Part shown: one piece after another, positions 8,622 through 20,107 of the stretch
Layout: every line of letters begins with the position of its first letter
Position numbering within the stretch: position 1 is the stretch's first letter
From: DASZUK01 sp963745595
GTDB taxonomy: Bacteria > Actinomycetota > Acidimicrobiia > Acidimicrobiales > RAAP-2
Length of the DNA stretch: 64,000 nt
Assembly: GCA_963745595.1 (NCBI GenBank)
Contig: CAVUYB010000011.1
Location: 62,001 to 126,000, forward strand
Reading direction: 5' to 3'
Program-made: the position numbers and the translations under genes
Notes under the pieces: model-generated
The model's input: only the letters and a program-made list of their open reading frames with translations
What the model was told of the DNA's origin: nothing
Databases searched by the model: none

Positions 8622-10291
8622 GTGAGTCAATTTCACGTTAGTCAGATCGAAACCCATATTCGGGAGCACTACGCCGACGAGTATTGGGTCGGAACTATTG
8701 ATGACGTCAATAATCTGTCGCGTCTTCTAGCCCTGCACTCAGTGAACCTCGTACTCGGCGACGCCGACGATGACGGTCAACGGATCGTAGAGATCACTGA
8801 TGGTACCGGTGATCGAGGGATCGACGCTGTTGGCGTAGATCAGGCTACGAAGCTCATCGTTCTCGTACAGTCCAAATGGCGTCAGAATGGCACGGGCTCG
8901 CTCAGCCTTGCGGAGGTCCTCAAGTTTCTCGACGGCGTTCGGGCTCTCCTAGGCATGAGGACCGACGAACAGCCCTTTCATGCGTTGGAGAAGACGCGTG
9001 CCGTCGTTCGCACACTGCTAAAGACCCCCGGTGCGCGAATCCGGCTCGTCACCGCAACGACTGGATCCGATCCGCTTGCAGGGGAGGTCGAACGTCCGAT
9101 TATCGAACTCATGGAGCAGCTCAACGATCTCGAAGGAACGGAACCGCTGGCTATGCACTCGCATCTAGGCCAAGCTTCTTTCTTCAACTCACTTACGAAG
9201 GCCACTCGTCCAGCGGTCGACCTTGAGATCCAGATGCAGGACTCGGGTCGAGCTTCGGAGCCATTGAGGGTATTCTACGGGCGAGTGAGCGCTGCTGAAA
9301 TCGCGGGCTGGTTCGCTAACCACGGAACTGACCTATTCGCTGAGAATATTCGGGTCGTTATTCCTCGATCAGACATCAACCAGGGTATCCTCGATACTAT
9401 TCGCGAGGAGCCTGACAGATTTGGCTATTATAACAATGGAATCACGATTCTAGCGTCATCGGTCGAGCTCGGTCCTGGTGGCGCGCTAAACCGTGACGTT
9501 GGGTACTTCAAGTTGACGAATGCCAGCATTGTGAACGGTGCACAGACGGTCTCTACCCTCGGACGCGTTCTCGGTAGTGGGTTTGAACCAAACCTTGGCG
9601 CAGCATTTGTTCTGGTAAGGGTCATCGAGGTGCCGCCCGAAGAGGAGGACCTTGCTCGCCGGATTACGCGGTTCGCGAATACGCAGAACGAGGTCTCGAG
9701 TCAGGATTTTGCCTTCCTCGACGAACAGCAGCACCGGCTCGCCAAGGAACTTCGCGTACTTGGCCACGAGTACATCCTCCGGTCGGGCGAGGTTCCACGA
9801 TCTGACGATCGGACGAAAGTGATCGACGTGCGAGAAGCGGCTGTCGCTCTCGCTTGCGCAAGCCAAAATCTGTCACATGCGGTCACCGCAAAGCGTGAAG
9901 TATCTCGGCTCTTCTCTGACCCGTCGATCTATCCGGCGCTCTTCAACGACAACACGGAATCGCTACGCCTCCTCCGCAGCACGCAGGTCACGCGCAGGGT
10001 GGATCAGCTGCTCGACGAGATCCTAAAGTCTACGGATGGCGTCGAGGCAGGCGTCGCGGTACATGGCCGACAGCGTCGTCGCCCACATCGTCTTGCGACA
10101 GATTGGCGATACCACTTTGAAGGATCCTGAGGTGAACTTCGATACCGTACTGGCGGCGCTCCCAACGGAGGTTCGCTTCGCTTTGGACAGACTCGTGGAA
10201 GTCTTCCCTGAAGAATTCGTATCCGGGAAATGCCTTCAAGAACCAGGGCCGGTGTATCGATCTCGTCGCGAGCGCCGGCCTAAGCAGCTAG
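8622..10291 (+). CDS. AIPR-family (abortive infection phage resistance) protein, C-terminus frame-broken
   Basis: A protein of about 555 residues matching the AIPR family: FYGRVSAAEIAGWF, YYNNGITILAS, ASIVNGAQTVSTL, ITRFANTQNEVSSQDF and a C-terminal YPGNAFKNQGRC. Members are linked to phage-triggered abortive infection; the mechanism is not settled. Residues 60-90 contain D68 in GIDAVG and Q83-x-K85 in VLVQSKWRQ, resembling a PD-(D/E)XK nuclease core of the QxK type (inference). The start is probably GTG 8622; ATG 8574 is in frame. The frame changes near 10050 and again near 10220, so the gene is either mutated or has two indels. The gene is visibly richer in A/T than its neighbours and lies between fabF and vapBC, suggesting horizontal acquisition. 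Confidence 0.8.
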
Positions 10292-10381
10292 CCGAACGCC
10301 TTGCCCTGACCCAGCCGTCGTCTCCTGCGTCATGTGTCGGATCGGTGATCTTACGTTGCCGCGCAGTACCAGCAGTGCAGC

Positions 10382-10387
10382 TATAAT
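10382..10387 (+). promoter_or_regulatory. TATAAT -10 element, leaderless-type promoter of vapBC
   Basis: A perfect TATAAT lies 6 nt before the vapB ATG at 10394, which would put transcription initiation at or near the start codon, a leaderless arrangement common in actinobacteria. A TTGCCG at 10356-10361 is a possible -35, but the 20-nt spacer is long. Confidence 0.5.
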
Positions 10388-10393
10388 GCAGGC

Positions 10394-10630
10394 ATGCCAG
10401 TCGCGGTGACCGTGCGTAACGTGCCAGAACAGGTCAGGGACGAACTCGCCGCTCGCGCGGCGAAGAGCGGGCGTTCACTCCAGGAGTACCTGCTCGGACA
10501 GCTCGTCGACATGGCCAGTCATCCGACGATGGAAGAGGTCATCGCCCGGGCCCGTACGCGAGTCCGGCAGACCGGGACCGTTCTGGATGTGGACTCCATC
10601 CTGGCCGCCCGTGACGCCGATCGTCGTTGA
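10394..10630 (+). CDS. vapB: FitA/VapB-type ribbon-helix-helix antitoxin
   Basis: A 78-residue protein. The N-terminal VAVTVRNVPEQVRDELAARA and SGRSLQEYLLGQLV form the ribbon-helix-helix DNA-binding module of FitA-like antitoxins. The remainder (MEEVIARARTRVRQTG, ILAARDADRR) is the toxin-binding tail. It should neutralise the PIN toxin encoded next and repress their shared promoter. Its 3' end overlaps the vapC start by 20 nt. The gene follows directly on the AIPR gene. Confidence 0.85.
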   Translation: MPVAVTVRNVPEQVRDELAARAAKSGRSLQEYLLGQLVDMASHPTMEEVIARARTRVRQTGTVLDVDSILAARDADRR

Positions 10631-11009
10631 CAGCTCGGCGCTCGTCGCCTTCGTCACCGACAGTGGCCCGGCGGGTTCCTGGGTGACGGCCACCGTCGGC
10701 GGTAACCAGCTGGTGGCCCCTCACCTCGCCCTCTTCGAGGCGGCCAACGCTCTTCGTCGTCTCGCCTTGTCCGGGCTGATCGATGGCTCCGAGGCGGCTC
10801 TCGCCCACGCTGAGCTGTTGACGATGCCGATTGCTCTGTGGCCCTACGAACCTCTGGCCGAGCGGTCCTGGGAGCTCCGCCACACCGTCACCGCCTACGA
10901 CGCGGCGTACGTCGCGCTGGCCGAGCTGCTGGAGACGTCGCTCGTCACGCTCGACCGCCGGCTTGCCGGGGCGTCCGGCCCACGGTGCCCGATCGAAACG
11001 CTCAGCTGA
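10611..11009 (+). CDS. vapC: VapC-type PIN-domain toxin RNase
   Basis: Intact PIN-domain protein of 132 residues. The four expected acidic sites are present: Asp in IVVDSSALVAF, Glu in LALFEAANALRR, Asp in AYDAAYVALAELL and Asp in VTLDRRLAG, so it should be an active Mg-dependent RNase. The start is GTG 10611 (VTPIVVDSS), inside the antitoxin gene, typical of coupled expression. The 3' end overlaps the convergent trpA stop by 8 nt, so no terminator separates the two. Confidence 0.88.
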   Translation: MTPIVVDSSALVAFVTDSGPAGSWVTATVGGNQLVAPHLALFEAANALRRLALSGLIDGSEAALAHAELLTMPIALWPYEPLAERSWELRHTVTAYDAAYVALAELLETSLVTLDRRLAGASGPRCPIETLS

Positions 11010-11799
11010 CCGAGTCGACGGCTGCCCGCAGCTCGCCGACGAACGCCGGCCGCCGCCTCGGGCCCGCCGCCGTCGAGCAGCCGGCGCACCAGCGCCGAGC
11101 CGACGATCACCCCGTCGGCCACCCGGCACACCTCGGCGGCCTGTTCCGGCGTCGAGACACCCACGCCGACCAGGACCGGCGTGTCGGTGATCGGCGGCGC
11201 ACGGCGTCGACGACGCGGGACGCGTGCCGAGCGAGCGTCGGTCCGCTCGCCGGTCACGCCCATGCGGGCCGACCGCGTAGACGAAGCCGCGGGCTCGCCG
11301 GCAGATCGCCGCCACCCGGTCGTCCGGCGTCGACGGCGCGACCAGCAGCACCGTCTCGACGCCCGCGTCGTCGGCCTCCGCCGCCCACGGCCCGAGCTCC
11401 TCGAGCGGCAGGTCCGGCACGATCGCCCCGCCGACGCCGGCCTCGGCCAGCGACCGGGCCATCCGCCGGTGGCCGGCCCGGAAGACCAGGTTGTAGTAGG
11501 TCATCACCGCCAGCGGCACGCCGACCTCGGCGCGGCCGCGACGCCGTCGATCACCGCCTGCGGCGTCGTCCCGCGCCCGAGGGCCCGGACCGAGGCCTCC
11601 TGGATGACCGGGCCGTCCATCATCGGGTCCGAGAACGGGATGCCGACCTCGACCGCGTCGGCGCCGGCCGCCACGACGGCCTGCGACGACCTCGACCCAG
11701 TCGTCGTCATGCCCGCCCGTCACGTAGGGGACGAGCAGCTTGCGCCCGCCGTCGCCGCGCCGCCCGGCGAGCGTCGCGCTCTCGATGCGCCGCTCGCCG
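11002..11799 (-). CDS. trpA: tryptophan synthase alpha subunit (frame-broken)
   Basis: Cleaves indole-3-glycerol phosphate and passes indole to TrpB. Recognisable segments in order: LLVPYVTGGHDDDWVE, GADAVEVGIPFSDPMMDGP, LAVMTYYNLVFRAG, GAIVPDLPLEELGPW, APSTPDDRVAAIC, VLVGVGVSTPEQAAEV, ADGVIVGSALVRRLLDGG, ending LRAAVDSVS. The catalytic Glu (VEVGIPF) and Asp (PDLPLEE) are present. Breaks occur near 11690, 11525, 11265 and 11060. No ATG/GTG is in frame at the expected N-terminus, so the start (about 11799, at the trpB end) is approximate. Last gene of the his-trp run. Confidence 0.85.
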
Positions 11800-12977
11800 T
11801 CAGCCGCCGCAGGCGGTCGCGCACCTGGGCGACGTCCTTGTCGCCGCGGCCGGACAGGGTGACGAGCACGGTCGAGCCCGGCCGGCACCGCGCTCGCCCG
11901 GCCTCCCGGACGACCCAGGCGAGGGCGTGGGCGGACTCGAGGGCCGGGATGATCCCCTCGGTCGCCGGCGAGCAGCTGGAAGGCCCGAGCACCTCGTCGT
12001 CGTCGGCCTGCTCGTAGCTCGGCCCGGCCGATCGCCGCCAGGTAGGCGTGCTCGGGCCCGATGCCGGGGTAGTCGAGCCCGGCCGAGATCGAGTGGGCCT
12101 CGAGGATCTGGCCGTCCTCGTCCTGGAGGAGCTGCGACCGCATGCCGTGCAGGACGCCCGGGACGCCGCTGCCGATCGCCGCGCCGCCGGCCGCCTCGAC
12201 GCCGACGAGCCGCGCCGCGGTGTCGACGAAGCCGGCGAACGTGCCCGCGGCGTTCGAGCCGCCGCCGACGCAGGCGACGACGACGTCGGGGTCGCGACCG
12301 CCGAGCAGGACGCCGGCACTGCTCGCGGGCCTCGTCGCCGACGACCCGCTGGAACTCGCGCACCATGTACGGGAACGGGTGCGGGCCCATCACCGAGCCG
12401 AGGCAGTAGTGGGTGTCGTCGACGCGTGGCCACCCAGTCGCGCAGCGCCTCGTTGACCGCGTCCTTGAGCGTCCGGCTGCCGGAGCGGACCGGCCGGACC
12501 TCGGCGCCGAGCAGCTCCATGCGGAAGACGTTGAGCGCCTGGCGCTGCGTGTCGACCTCGCCCATGTAGACGACGCACTCGAGCCCGAACAGCGCGGCCG
12601 CGGTGGCGGTGGCGACGCCGTGCTGGCCGGCGCCGGTCTCGGCGATCAGCCGGCTCTTGCCCATCCGCTCCGTCGAGCAGCGCCTGGCCGAGCACGTTGT
12701 TGATCTTGTGCGAGCCGGTGTGGGCGAGGTCCTCGCGCTTCAGCAGCACCCGGACGCCGAGCTGCTCGGAGAGCCGCCGGCACTCGGTGACCGGCGTCGG
12801 CCGGCCGCCGTAGTCGCGGAGCAGCGTCGTCGAGCTCGGTCCGGAACGCCGGGTCGGCCCAGGCGTCGGCGAACGCCCGCTCGAGCTCCAGGCACGCCGG
12901 CACGAGCGACTCGGGCACGAAGCGGCCACCGAACTCGCCGAAGCGGCCGTCCGCTCCCGGTCCCCCATCGCCGTCAT
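11797..12977 (-). CDS. trpB: tryptophan synthase beta subunit (frame-broken)
   Basis: PLP enzyme condensing indole and serine. The PLP lysine lies in LAHTGSHKINNVLGQAL; further segments are ETGAGQHGVATATAALFGL-like (an AA doublet precedes ALFGL), VYMGEVDTQRQALNVFRM, VGPHPFPYMVREFQ-like (MGPHPFPY here), GLDYPGIGPEHAYL and VTLSGRGDKDVAQV. The N-terminus is VPESLVPACLELERAFADAW; ATG at 12977 or 12968 begins it. Frame changes occur near 12940, 12835, 12665, 12425, 12310, 12020 and 11975. It lies between trpF and trpA; gene order and motifs make the identity secure despite the breaks. Confidence 0.88.
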
Positions 12978-13012
12978 CCGTCCATCCAGTCGTACGGCAC
13001 GTCGCCCGGTGC

Positions 13013-13722
13013 CTACCGGCTCCACCACCTGGCGCACCGCGCGTCCGGCCGCCGGTCGCCAGAGGGTCGCCGGCCTCGTCGTCGGTTGGCCGGGTGCTCG
13101 GCCGCCACCTCGGCCGCGGCCCGGCGGGCGTCGGCGACGAACTCGCGCAGCTTCTGCGGGTCCTTGCGGCCGGGCGCGGCCTCGACGCCGGTGGCGACGT
13201 CGACGCCGAAGGGGTGCAGGTGCCGGATGGCCTCGCCGACGTTGTCCGGGTGCAGCCCGCCGGAGACGATCAGCCGGTTCGGGTCGACGACGCCCTCGCC
13301 GAGCCGCCAGTCGAAGACCTCGCCGGACCCGGGGTTCGGGCCGTCGATCAGCAGGTAGTCGGCGCCGAACTCGTCGAACCGGTCGATCGTCCGGTCGCCG
13401 GCCGGGAAGGCCTTGATGGCGCGACGACACCCGCTCGCGCACCCACCGGGTGTCCTCGGCGCGTCTCGTGGCCGTGCAGCTGGACCGCGCCGAGACCCGA
13501 TCTGGTTGGCGATCTCGACCACCCGTCTCGGCGCGTCGTCGCGGAAGACCCCGACGGTCAGGACCTCCGGGGGGCAGCCGCTTGACGATGTCGCCGACGA
13601 CGGCCGGCGAGATCTGCCGGGGCGACGGGGCGAAGATGAAGCCGAGCGCGTCGGCCCCGAGGCCGACGGCCAGCAGCGCGTCGGCCTCCGACGGTGATGC
13701 CGCAGATCTTGACGAACCTCAT
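13013..13722 (-). CDS. trpF: phosphoribosylanthranilate isomerase (frame-broken)
   Basis: Isomerises phosphoribosylanthranilate in tryptophan synthesis. Starts MRFVKICGIT at ATG 13722 (catalytic Cys in KICG), followed by PPEVLTVGVFRDD, RVVEIANQIG, a catalytic-Asp segment YLLIDGPNPGSG, and the phosphate-binding ends LIVSGGLHPDNVGEA and GVDVATGVEAAPGRKDPQ. Breaks near 13695, 13570, 13500 and 13420. The C-terminal tail after EFVADARRAAAE is longer than usual and may be affected by indels. The start overlaps the trpC stop (ATGA). A separate trpF means HisA here need not be the dual-function PriA. Confidence 0.85.
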
Positions 13723-14540
13723 CGCCCCGCGCCGACCCGCCGGGCCACCGGATGCCCGGCCAGCGCGGCGACCGCGGCCGCCCGGTCCTCGGCCCGGACG
13801 AGCGTCTCGCCGACCAGCACGGCCTGGTAGCCGGCGCCGGGCCAGCCGGGCCGCGTCCTGCCGGGCCCCGGATGCCCGATTCGGCCACCGCGCACGACGT
13901 CGTCCGGGATCGCCGCGGCGACCCGCTCGGCCCGCTCGCTGTCGACCTCGAAGGTGCGCCAGGTCCCGCTGGTTGACGCCGACGAGCGTGGCCCCGAGCG
14001 GCCAGCGCCCGGTCGAGCTCCGGCTCGTCGTGGACCTCGACCAGCGCGTCGAGGCCGACGCTCGGCCGCGAGGCCGGCGAAGTCGGCGAGCTCGCGCGTC
14101 GCTCGAGCGCGGCGACGATCAGCAGGACCGCGTCGGCCCCCATCAGCCGGGCGTCGTAGACGTCGGCGACGCTCACGGTGAAGTCCTTGCGCAGCACCGG
14201 CAGGCCGACGGCCGCCCGGGCGGCGAGCAGGTCGGCCGGCGAGCCGCCGAAGTACTCGCGGTCGGTCAGGACGGACAGGCACGTCGCGCCGCCGGCCGCG
14301 TACTCGGTGGCCACGCTCGACCGGGTCGAGGTCCGGGGCGAGATCGGCCCTTCGACGGCGAGCGGCGCTTGACCTCGGCGATGACCGCCACCCCGCCCGT
14401 CGCCGCAGCGGCCAGCGCGGCCGCGAACCCCCGGGCCGGCGGCCGGTCGGCCGCGGCGAGCCGCAGGCCGGCGACGTCCCGGTCGTCCGCGGCGGCGGCC
14501 TCCGGTGGGCCGCGACGATCTCCGTCAGGTACGTCGACAT
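13719..14540 (-). CDS. trpC: indole-3-glycerol phosphate synthase (frame-broken)
   Basis: Ring closure and decarboxylation of CdRP to indole-3-glycerol phosphate. ATG 14540 opens MSTYLTEIVAAHR; then VAVIAEVKRRSPSKG (catalytic Lys), GGATCLSVLTDREYFGGS, LPVLRKDFTVSVADVYDARL (Lys/Asp), GADAVLLIVAAL, ALVEVHDEPELDRAL, VGVNQRDLRTFEVD-like, and VAESGIRGPAD. Breaks fall near 14365, 14480, 14325, 14090, 14000, 13890 and 13845. Stop TGA at 13721-13719 overlaps the trpF ATG. Confidence 0.87.
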   Translation of the reverse strand: MSTYLTEIVAAHRRPPPRTTGTSPACGSPRPTGRRPGGSRPRWPLRRRAGWRSSPRSSAARRRRADLAPDLDPVERGHRVRGRRRDVPVRPDRPRVLRRLAGRPARRPGGRRPAGAAQGLHRERRRRLRRPADGGRRGPADRRRARATRELADFAGLAAERRPRRAGRGPRRAGARPGAGRSGPRSSASTSGTWRTFEVDSERAERVAAAIPDDVVRGGRIGHPGPGRTRPGWPGAGYQAVLVGETLVRAEDRAAAVAALAGHPVARRVGAGR

Positions 14541-14568
14541 GGTCGTCCCAGCGTAGCGGCGAGGCCCG

Positions 14569-15509
14569 TCAGGCCAGAGGCAACGGCGCCACCCGGCCGA
14601 CCACCGACGGGTCGCCGACGGCGGACCGCGGTGCCGTGGTCGACCGACCGGTGGACGTACGCCGAGCCCGGCGACCGCACCGATCCCGGGGCACCAGGCC
14701 GCCGACGTCACCGTGCCGACCACCTTCTCGCCGCCGCTGGCGACCGTGAGGTCGGCCCCGACCAGCCCGCCGGGCTCGCGTCCTCGGGGCATCCGAGCAC
14801 GATCCCGCACAGCCGGCGGGCCACCCGGTTGCCCCGGGCGTCGAGCCGGGCGACCAGCTCCTGGCCGGTGTAGCAGCCCTTGGTGAAGCTGACCGTCCGC
14901 TCGACCAGGCCGGCCTCGGCGGCGATGGTCCGGCCGTCGAGCTCGCGCCCCATGGCCGGGATGCCGGCCTCGATCCGGCACGGCCTCCCACGCCTCGTCG
15001 CCGACACCACCGGAGCTCGTCGGGCCGGCGACGACCGGACTCGGCACCGGGGCCGAGCAGGTCGATCCCGGCCACGCCGTTCCAGGCGAACGGCAACACG
15101 AGGCCGTCGCGCCCCGGCGACCGGCGGGACGTCGGCGCCGCCCGGGGCCCCCGGAGGGCGACCGCACGACCAGTCGAGCGGCTCGATGTCCAGCTTCGAG
15201 CGCAGCTTGAACCGGGCCAGCCGGGCCACCACCGCGTCGCCGAAGCCGCCGTCGACGTCGACGACGAACCGCGTCGTCGGCGACCCGCGATCACCCGGAC
15301 CAGGGCCGTCGAGCTTGCCGTCGGGCTCCAGCACGAGGGCGTCGACGGCCGCGCCGACGGCCAGCGCCGCCGAGGTCCTGGCTGCACTGGCCCTGGAGGT
15401 ACGCCGACGGCGTCCGGGACCGGCCACCGACAGGACGTCACGGTCGAGCCGGTAGGCGCCGCAGCCGTCCCGCAGGGCCCGGTAGTCGGCCTCGCGCGCG
15501 TCACGCGTG

Positions 15510-15513
<4 letters not shown>
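14569..15513 (-). CDS. ygfZ: YgfZ/GcvT-like folate-binding protein (frame-broken)
   Basis: Folate-binding protein used for iron-sulphur enzyme maturation or repair (YgfZ/IBA57 family). The diagnostic loop KGCYTGQELVARLDARGN is present, preceded by GRTIAAEAGLVERTVSFT. Other segments: ADYRALRDGCGAYRL, DALVLEPDGKLDA, TRFVVDVDGGFGDAVVARL, FKLRSKLDIEPLDW, and a C-terminal GGEKVVGTVTSAAW. At least six frame changes occur between 14650 and 15500. The start is probably GTG 15513, overlapping the trpE stop as GTGA, though an indel intervenes. It sits between trpE and trpC, an unusual place; co-transcription is likely but a tryptophan-specific role is not implied. Confidence 0.75.
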
Positions 15514-17070
<1,557 letters not shown>

Positions 17071-17074
<4 letters not shown>

Positions 17075-17489
17075 CCTTCCGGCGGTCGGGCCGGTGGCCG
17101 CCGGCACTCCCGGTCCCCGGCCGAGCGTCCGGTAGAAGCACGACCAGCTCCTCCGTGTGGCACGCCCCGTCACCGTGCTGGTCGACGAGCACGACCAGCG
17201 CGTCGCCGTCGCAGTCGACGCGGACCTCCCGGACGTACTGCCGGTCGCCGGACGTCTCGCCCTTGCACCAGAACTCCTGCCGGCTCCGGCTCCAGAACCA
17301 CGTCCGCCCGGTCGACAGCGTCCGGCGCAGCGACGCCTCGTTCATGTACGCCACCGTCAGCACGTCGCCGCCGGCCGCGTCCTGGACGACCGCCACGACG
17401 AGGCCGCGGTCGTCGAACTTCACCGCCGCCAGCAGCGCCTCGTCGACCTCGGCCAGCGGGACCCCGGCGGGAAAGGTGTCCGTGGTCAT
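17071..17489 (-). CDS. hisI: phosphoribosyl-AMP cyclohydrolase
   Basis: Opens the adenine ring of phosphoribosyl-AMP, the third step of histidine synthesis. ATG 17489 opens MTTDTFPAGVPLAEV; conserved VAVVQDAAGGDVLTVAYMN, TWFWSRSRQEFWCKGETSG, VDCDGDALVVLVDQ and GACHT...SCFYR provide the zinc and magnesium ligands. The frame changes near 17150, just before SCFYRTLG. The start overlaps the stop of the GroES-like gene (ATGA); the end overlaps trpE, so hisI bridges the his and trp halves of the run. No hisE domain is fused. Confidence 0.85.
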
Positions 17490-17831
17490 AGGTAGAGCCC
17501 CGTCCCCCCGTCGATCCGTTCGGACGCCAACGCGTGGACGTCGCGCTCGCGCAGGATGACGTACTCCTCGCCCTGGACTTCGACCTCGAACCGGTCCTCC
17601 GGGTTGAACAGCACCTTGTCCCCCGGCTTGATCGCCCGGACGTGCGGGCCGACCGCCACCGTGTCCGCCCACGCCAGCCGGCGAGAGACCTGCCGCGGTC
17701 GCCGGGATCAGGATGCCCGCCCGCGACCGCCGCTCGCCGTCCGCCTGGGTGACCTGGACGAGGACGCGGTCGAAGAGGACCGTGATCGGCTGCTTGGGTT
17801 CACCGGGCGGTGACGGCTCGTTCGATGCCAC
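17486..17831 (-). CDS. GroES-like co-chaperonin domain protein (one frame break)
   Basis: About 115 residues reading PITVLFDRVLVQVTQADGER, SRAGILIPATA, then, after a frame change near 17695, LAWADTVAVGPHVRAIKPGD, KVLFNPEDRFEVEVQGEEYV, ILRERDVHALA. This is the Cpn10 fold: an N-terminal DRV strand, a mobile loop and KPGDKVLF. The N- and C-terminal extensions and the location away from any groEL distinguish it from canonical groS. Its stop overlaps the hisI ATG. A role as an alternative co-chaperonin is inference from the fold. Confidence 0.65.
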
Positions 17832-17901
17832 TCTCGCACCGTACCGTATCGGTGGGCGCCGTCAGGCGGGCCTCGACCGGGGTCGCCGGCGGCCCGGTCG
17901 C

Positions 17902-18653
<752 letters not shown>

Positions 18654-18672
<19 letters not shown>

Positions 18673-19430
18673 GCCGCCAGGGCCTCCTCCATCGTCATCC
18701 GCCCGTCGACCAGCGCCTTGCCGACGATCGCCCCGATCAGCCGTCGCGGCCCGTCTTCGGCGGCCAGCACCTCAACGCGGCCAGCGCTCGCAGGTCGTCC
18801 GCCTGCCCGACGCCACCGGACGCCACCACCGGCAACGCGGTCGACCGCAGGACCCGCGCCAGCCCGTCGACGTCCGGCCCGGCCAGCGTGCCGTCGCGCT
18901 CGATCGCGGTGACGACGACCGCGCCGAGCGGCGCCGCCGTCGAGCGCGGCGAGCAGCTCGTCGACCGTCCGGCCCGAGCCCTCCAGCCAGCCCCGCGACG
19001 CCGCCTCCAGCTCGCCGTCGTCGCGTCGCCGGTAGTCGAGCCCGACCGCCACCGCGCCCGGGATGACGCGCCGGCGCAGCGCGACGGCCAGCGCCGGGTC
19101 CTCCAGCGCGGCCGTACCGAGGACGACCCGGTCGACGCCGGCGGCCAGCAGCTCGTCGACGTCCGCCGCCGTCCGGACCCCGCCGCCGGTCTGCACCCGC
19201 ACGCCGGCCGCGTGGGCCGCGGCGGCGATCGCCGTCACCGTCGGCCGGTTGACCGGCTCCCCCGTCCGGGCGCCGTCGAGGTCGACGACGTGGAGCCAGC
19301 GGGCGCCCTGCTCGACGAACGAGCGGGCGAGCGCCAGCGGGTCGCCGTAGTCCGACTGCCGGTCGAAGTCGCCCTGGACCAGCCGGACCGCGCCCCCGTC
19401 GCGCAGGTCGATCGCCGGGAAGAGGTCCAT
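18654..19430 (-). CDS. hisA: ProFAR isomerase HisA (frame-broken)
   Basis: Isomerises ProFAR to PRFAR. MDLFPAIDLRDGGAVRLVQG carries the catalytic aspartate; then LHVVDLDGARTGEPVNRP, VQTGGGVRTAADVDELL, RVVLGTAALEDP and the second-half VVASGGVGQADDLRAL-like segment, ending LIGAIVGKALVDGRMTMEEA. Frame changes near 18940 and 18775. ATG 19430 overlaps the hisH stop by one base (TGATG). In many Actinobacteria this protein (PriA) also does the TrpF reaction, but a separate trpF exists here. Confidence 0.9.
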
Positions 19431-20102
19431 CACCGGGCAGTCGAGGAGGGCGTCGCCGAGCCGGCCGGCGGCGCCACCGCGCAACGGGCGACGAAGTTGC
19501 CGAGCAGCGCCAGGCCCGTCCGGCCGGACTTCTCCGGGTGGAACTGGACGCCCCAGACGTGGTCCCGCTCGGCCGCGGCCGCCACCGGCCCGCCGTAGTC
19601 GCACGTCGCCACCGTCTCCGGTCCGATCTCCGGCGCGTACGAGTGGACGAAGTACATCCACGGTCGCCGTCCAGGCCGGCGAGGAGCGCCGACCGGCTCG
19701 GGCCGCCACCGCGCCGTCGGCCGCCGCGACCCGGTCGAGCCGGTTCCACTGCATCTGCGGCCGCTTCACGCCGGCCGGCAGCGCCCGGACGGTGCCGGCG
19801 AAGACGCCGAGACCGCGGGCGCCCGGGCTCTCGTCCGACCGCTCGTAGAGGAGCTGGAAGCCGACGCAGATGCCGAGAAACGGCACGCCCGCGTCGATCG
19901 CCGCCCGGGCCGGGCCGGCCAACCCCGACGCGTCGAGCGCGGCCGCGCACGGACCGAACGCGCCGACGCCGGGCAGCACGACGCCGGCCGCGCCGGCGAC
20001 GTCGTCCGGATCGTCGACGAGGCGAGCCGCCGCACCGACGTGCTGCAGCGCCTTCTCGGCCGACCGGAGGTTGCCGATGCCGTAGTCGAGGACCGCGATC
20101 AT
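19430..20102 (-). CDS. hisH: imidazole glycerol phosphate synthase glutamine amidotransferase subunit (frame-broken)
   Basis: Releases ammonia from glutamine for HisF. MIAVLDYGIGNLRSAEKAL, VVLPGVGAFGPC, the nucleophile motif FLGICVGFQLLYERS (Cys), then MYFVHSYAPE and VWGVQFHPEKSGRTG (His-Glu of the triad). The frame changes twice around 19665-19720, between RLDRVAAADG and MYFVHSYAP. ATG 20102 follows hisB by 5 nt; the stop overlaps the hisA start. Confidence 0.9.
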
Positions 20103-20107
20103 CCCGG

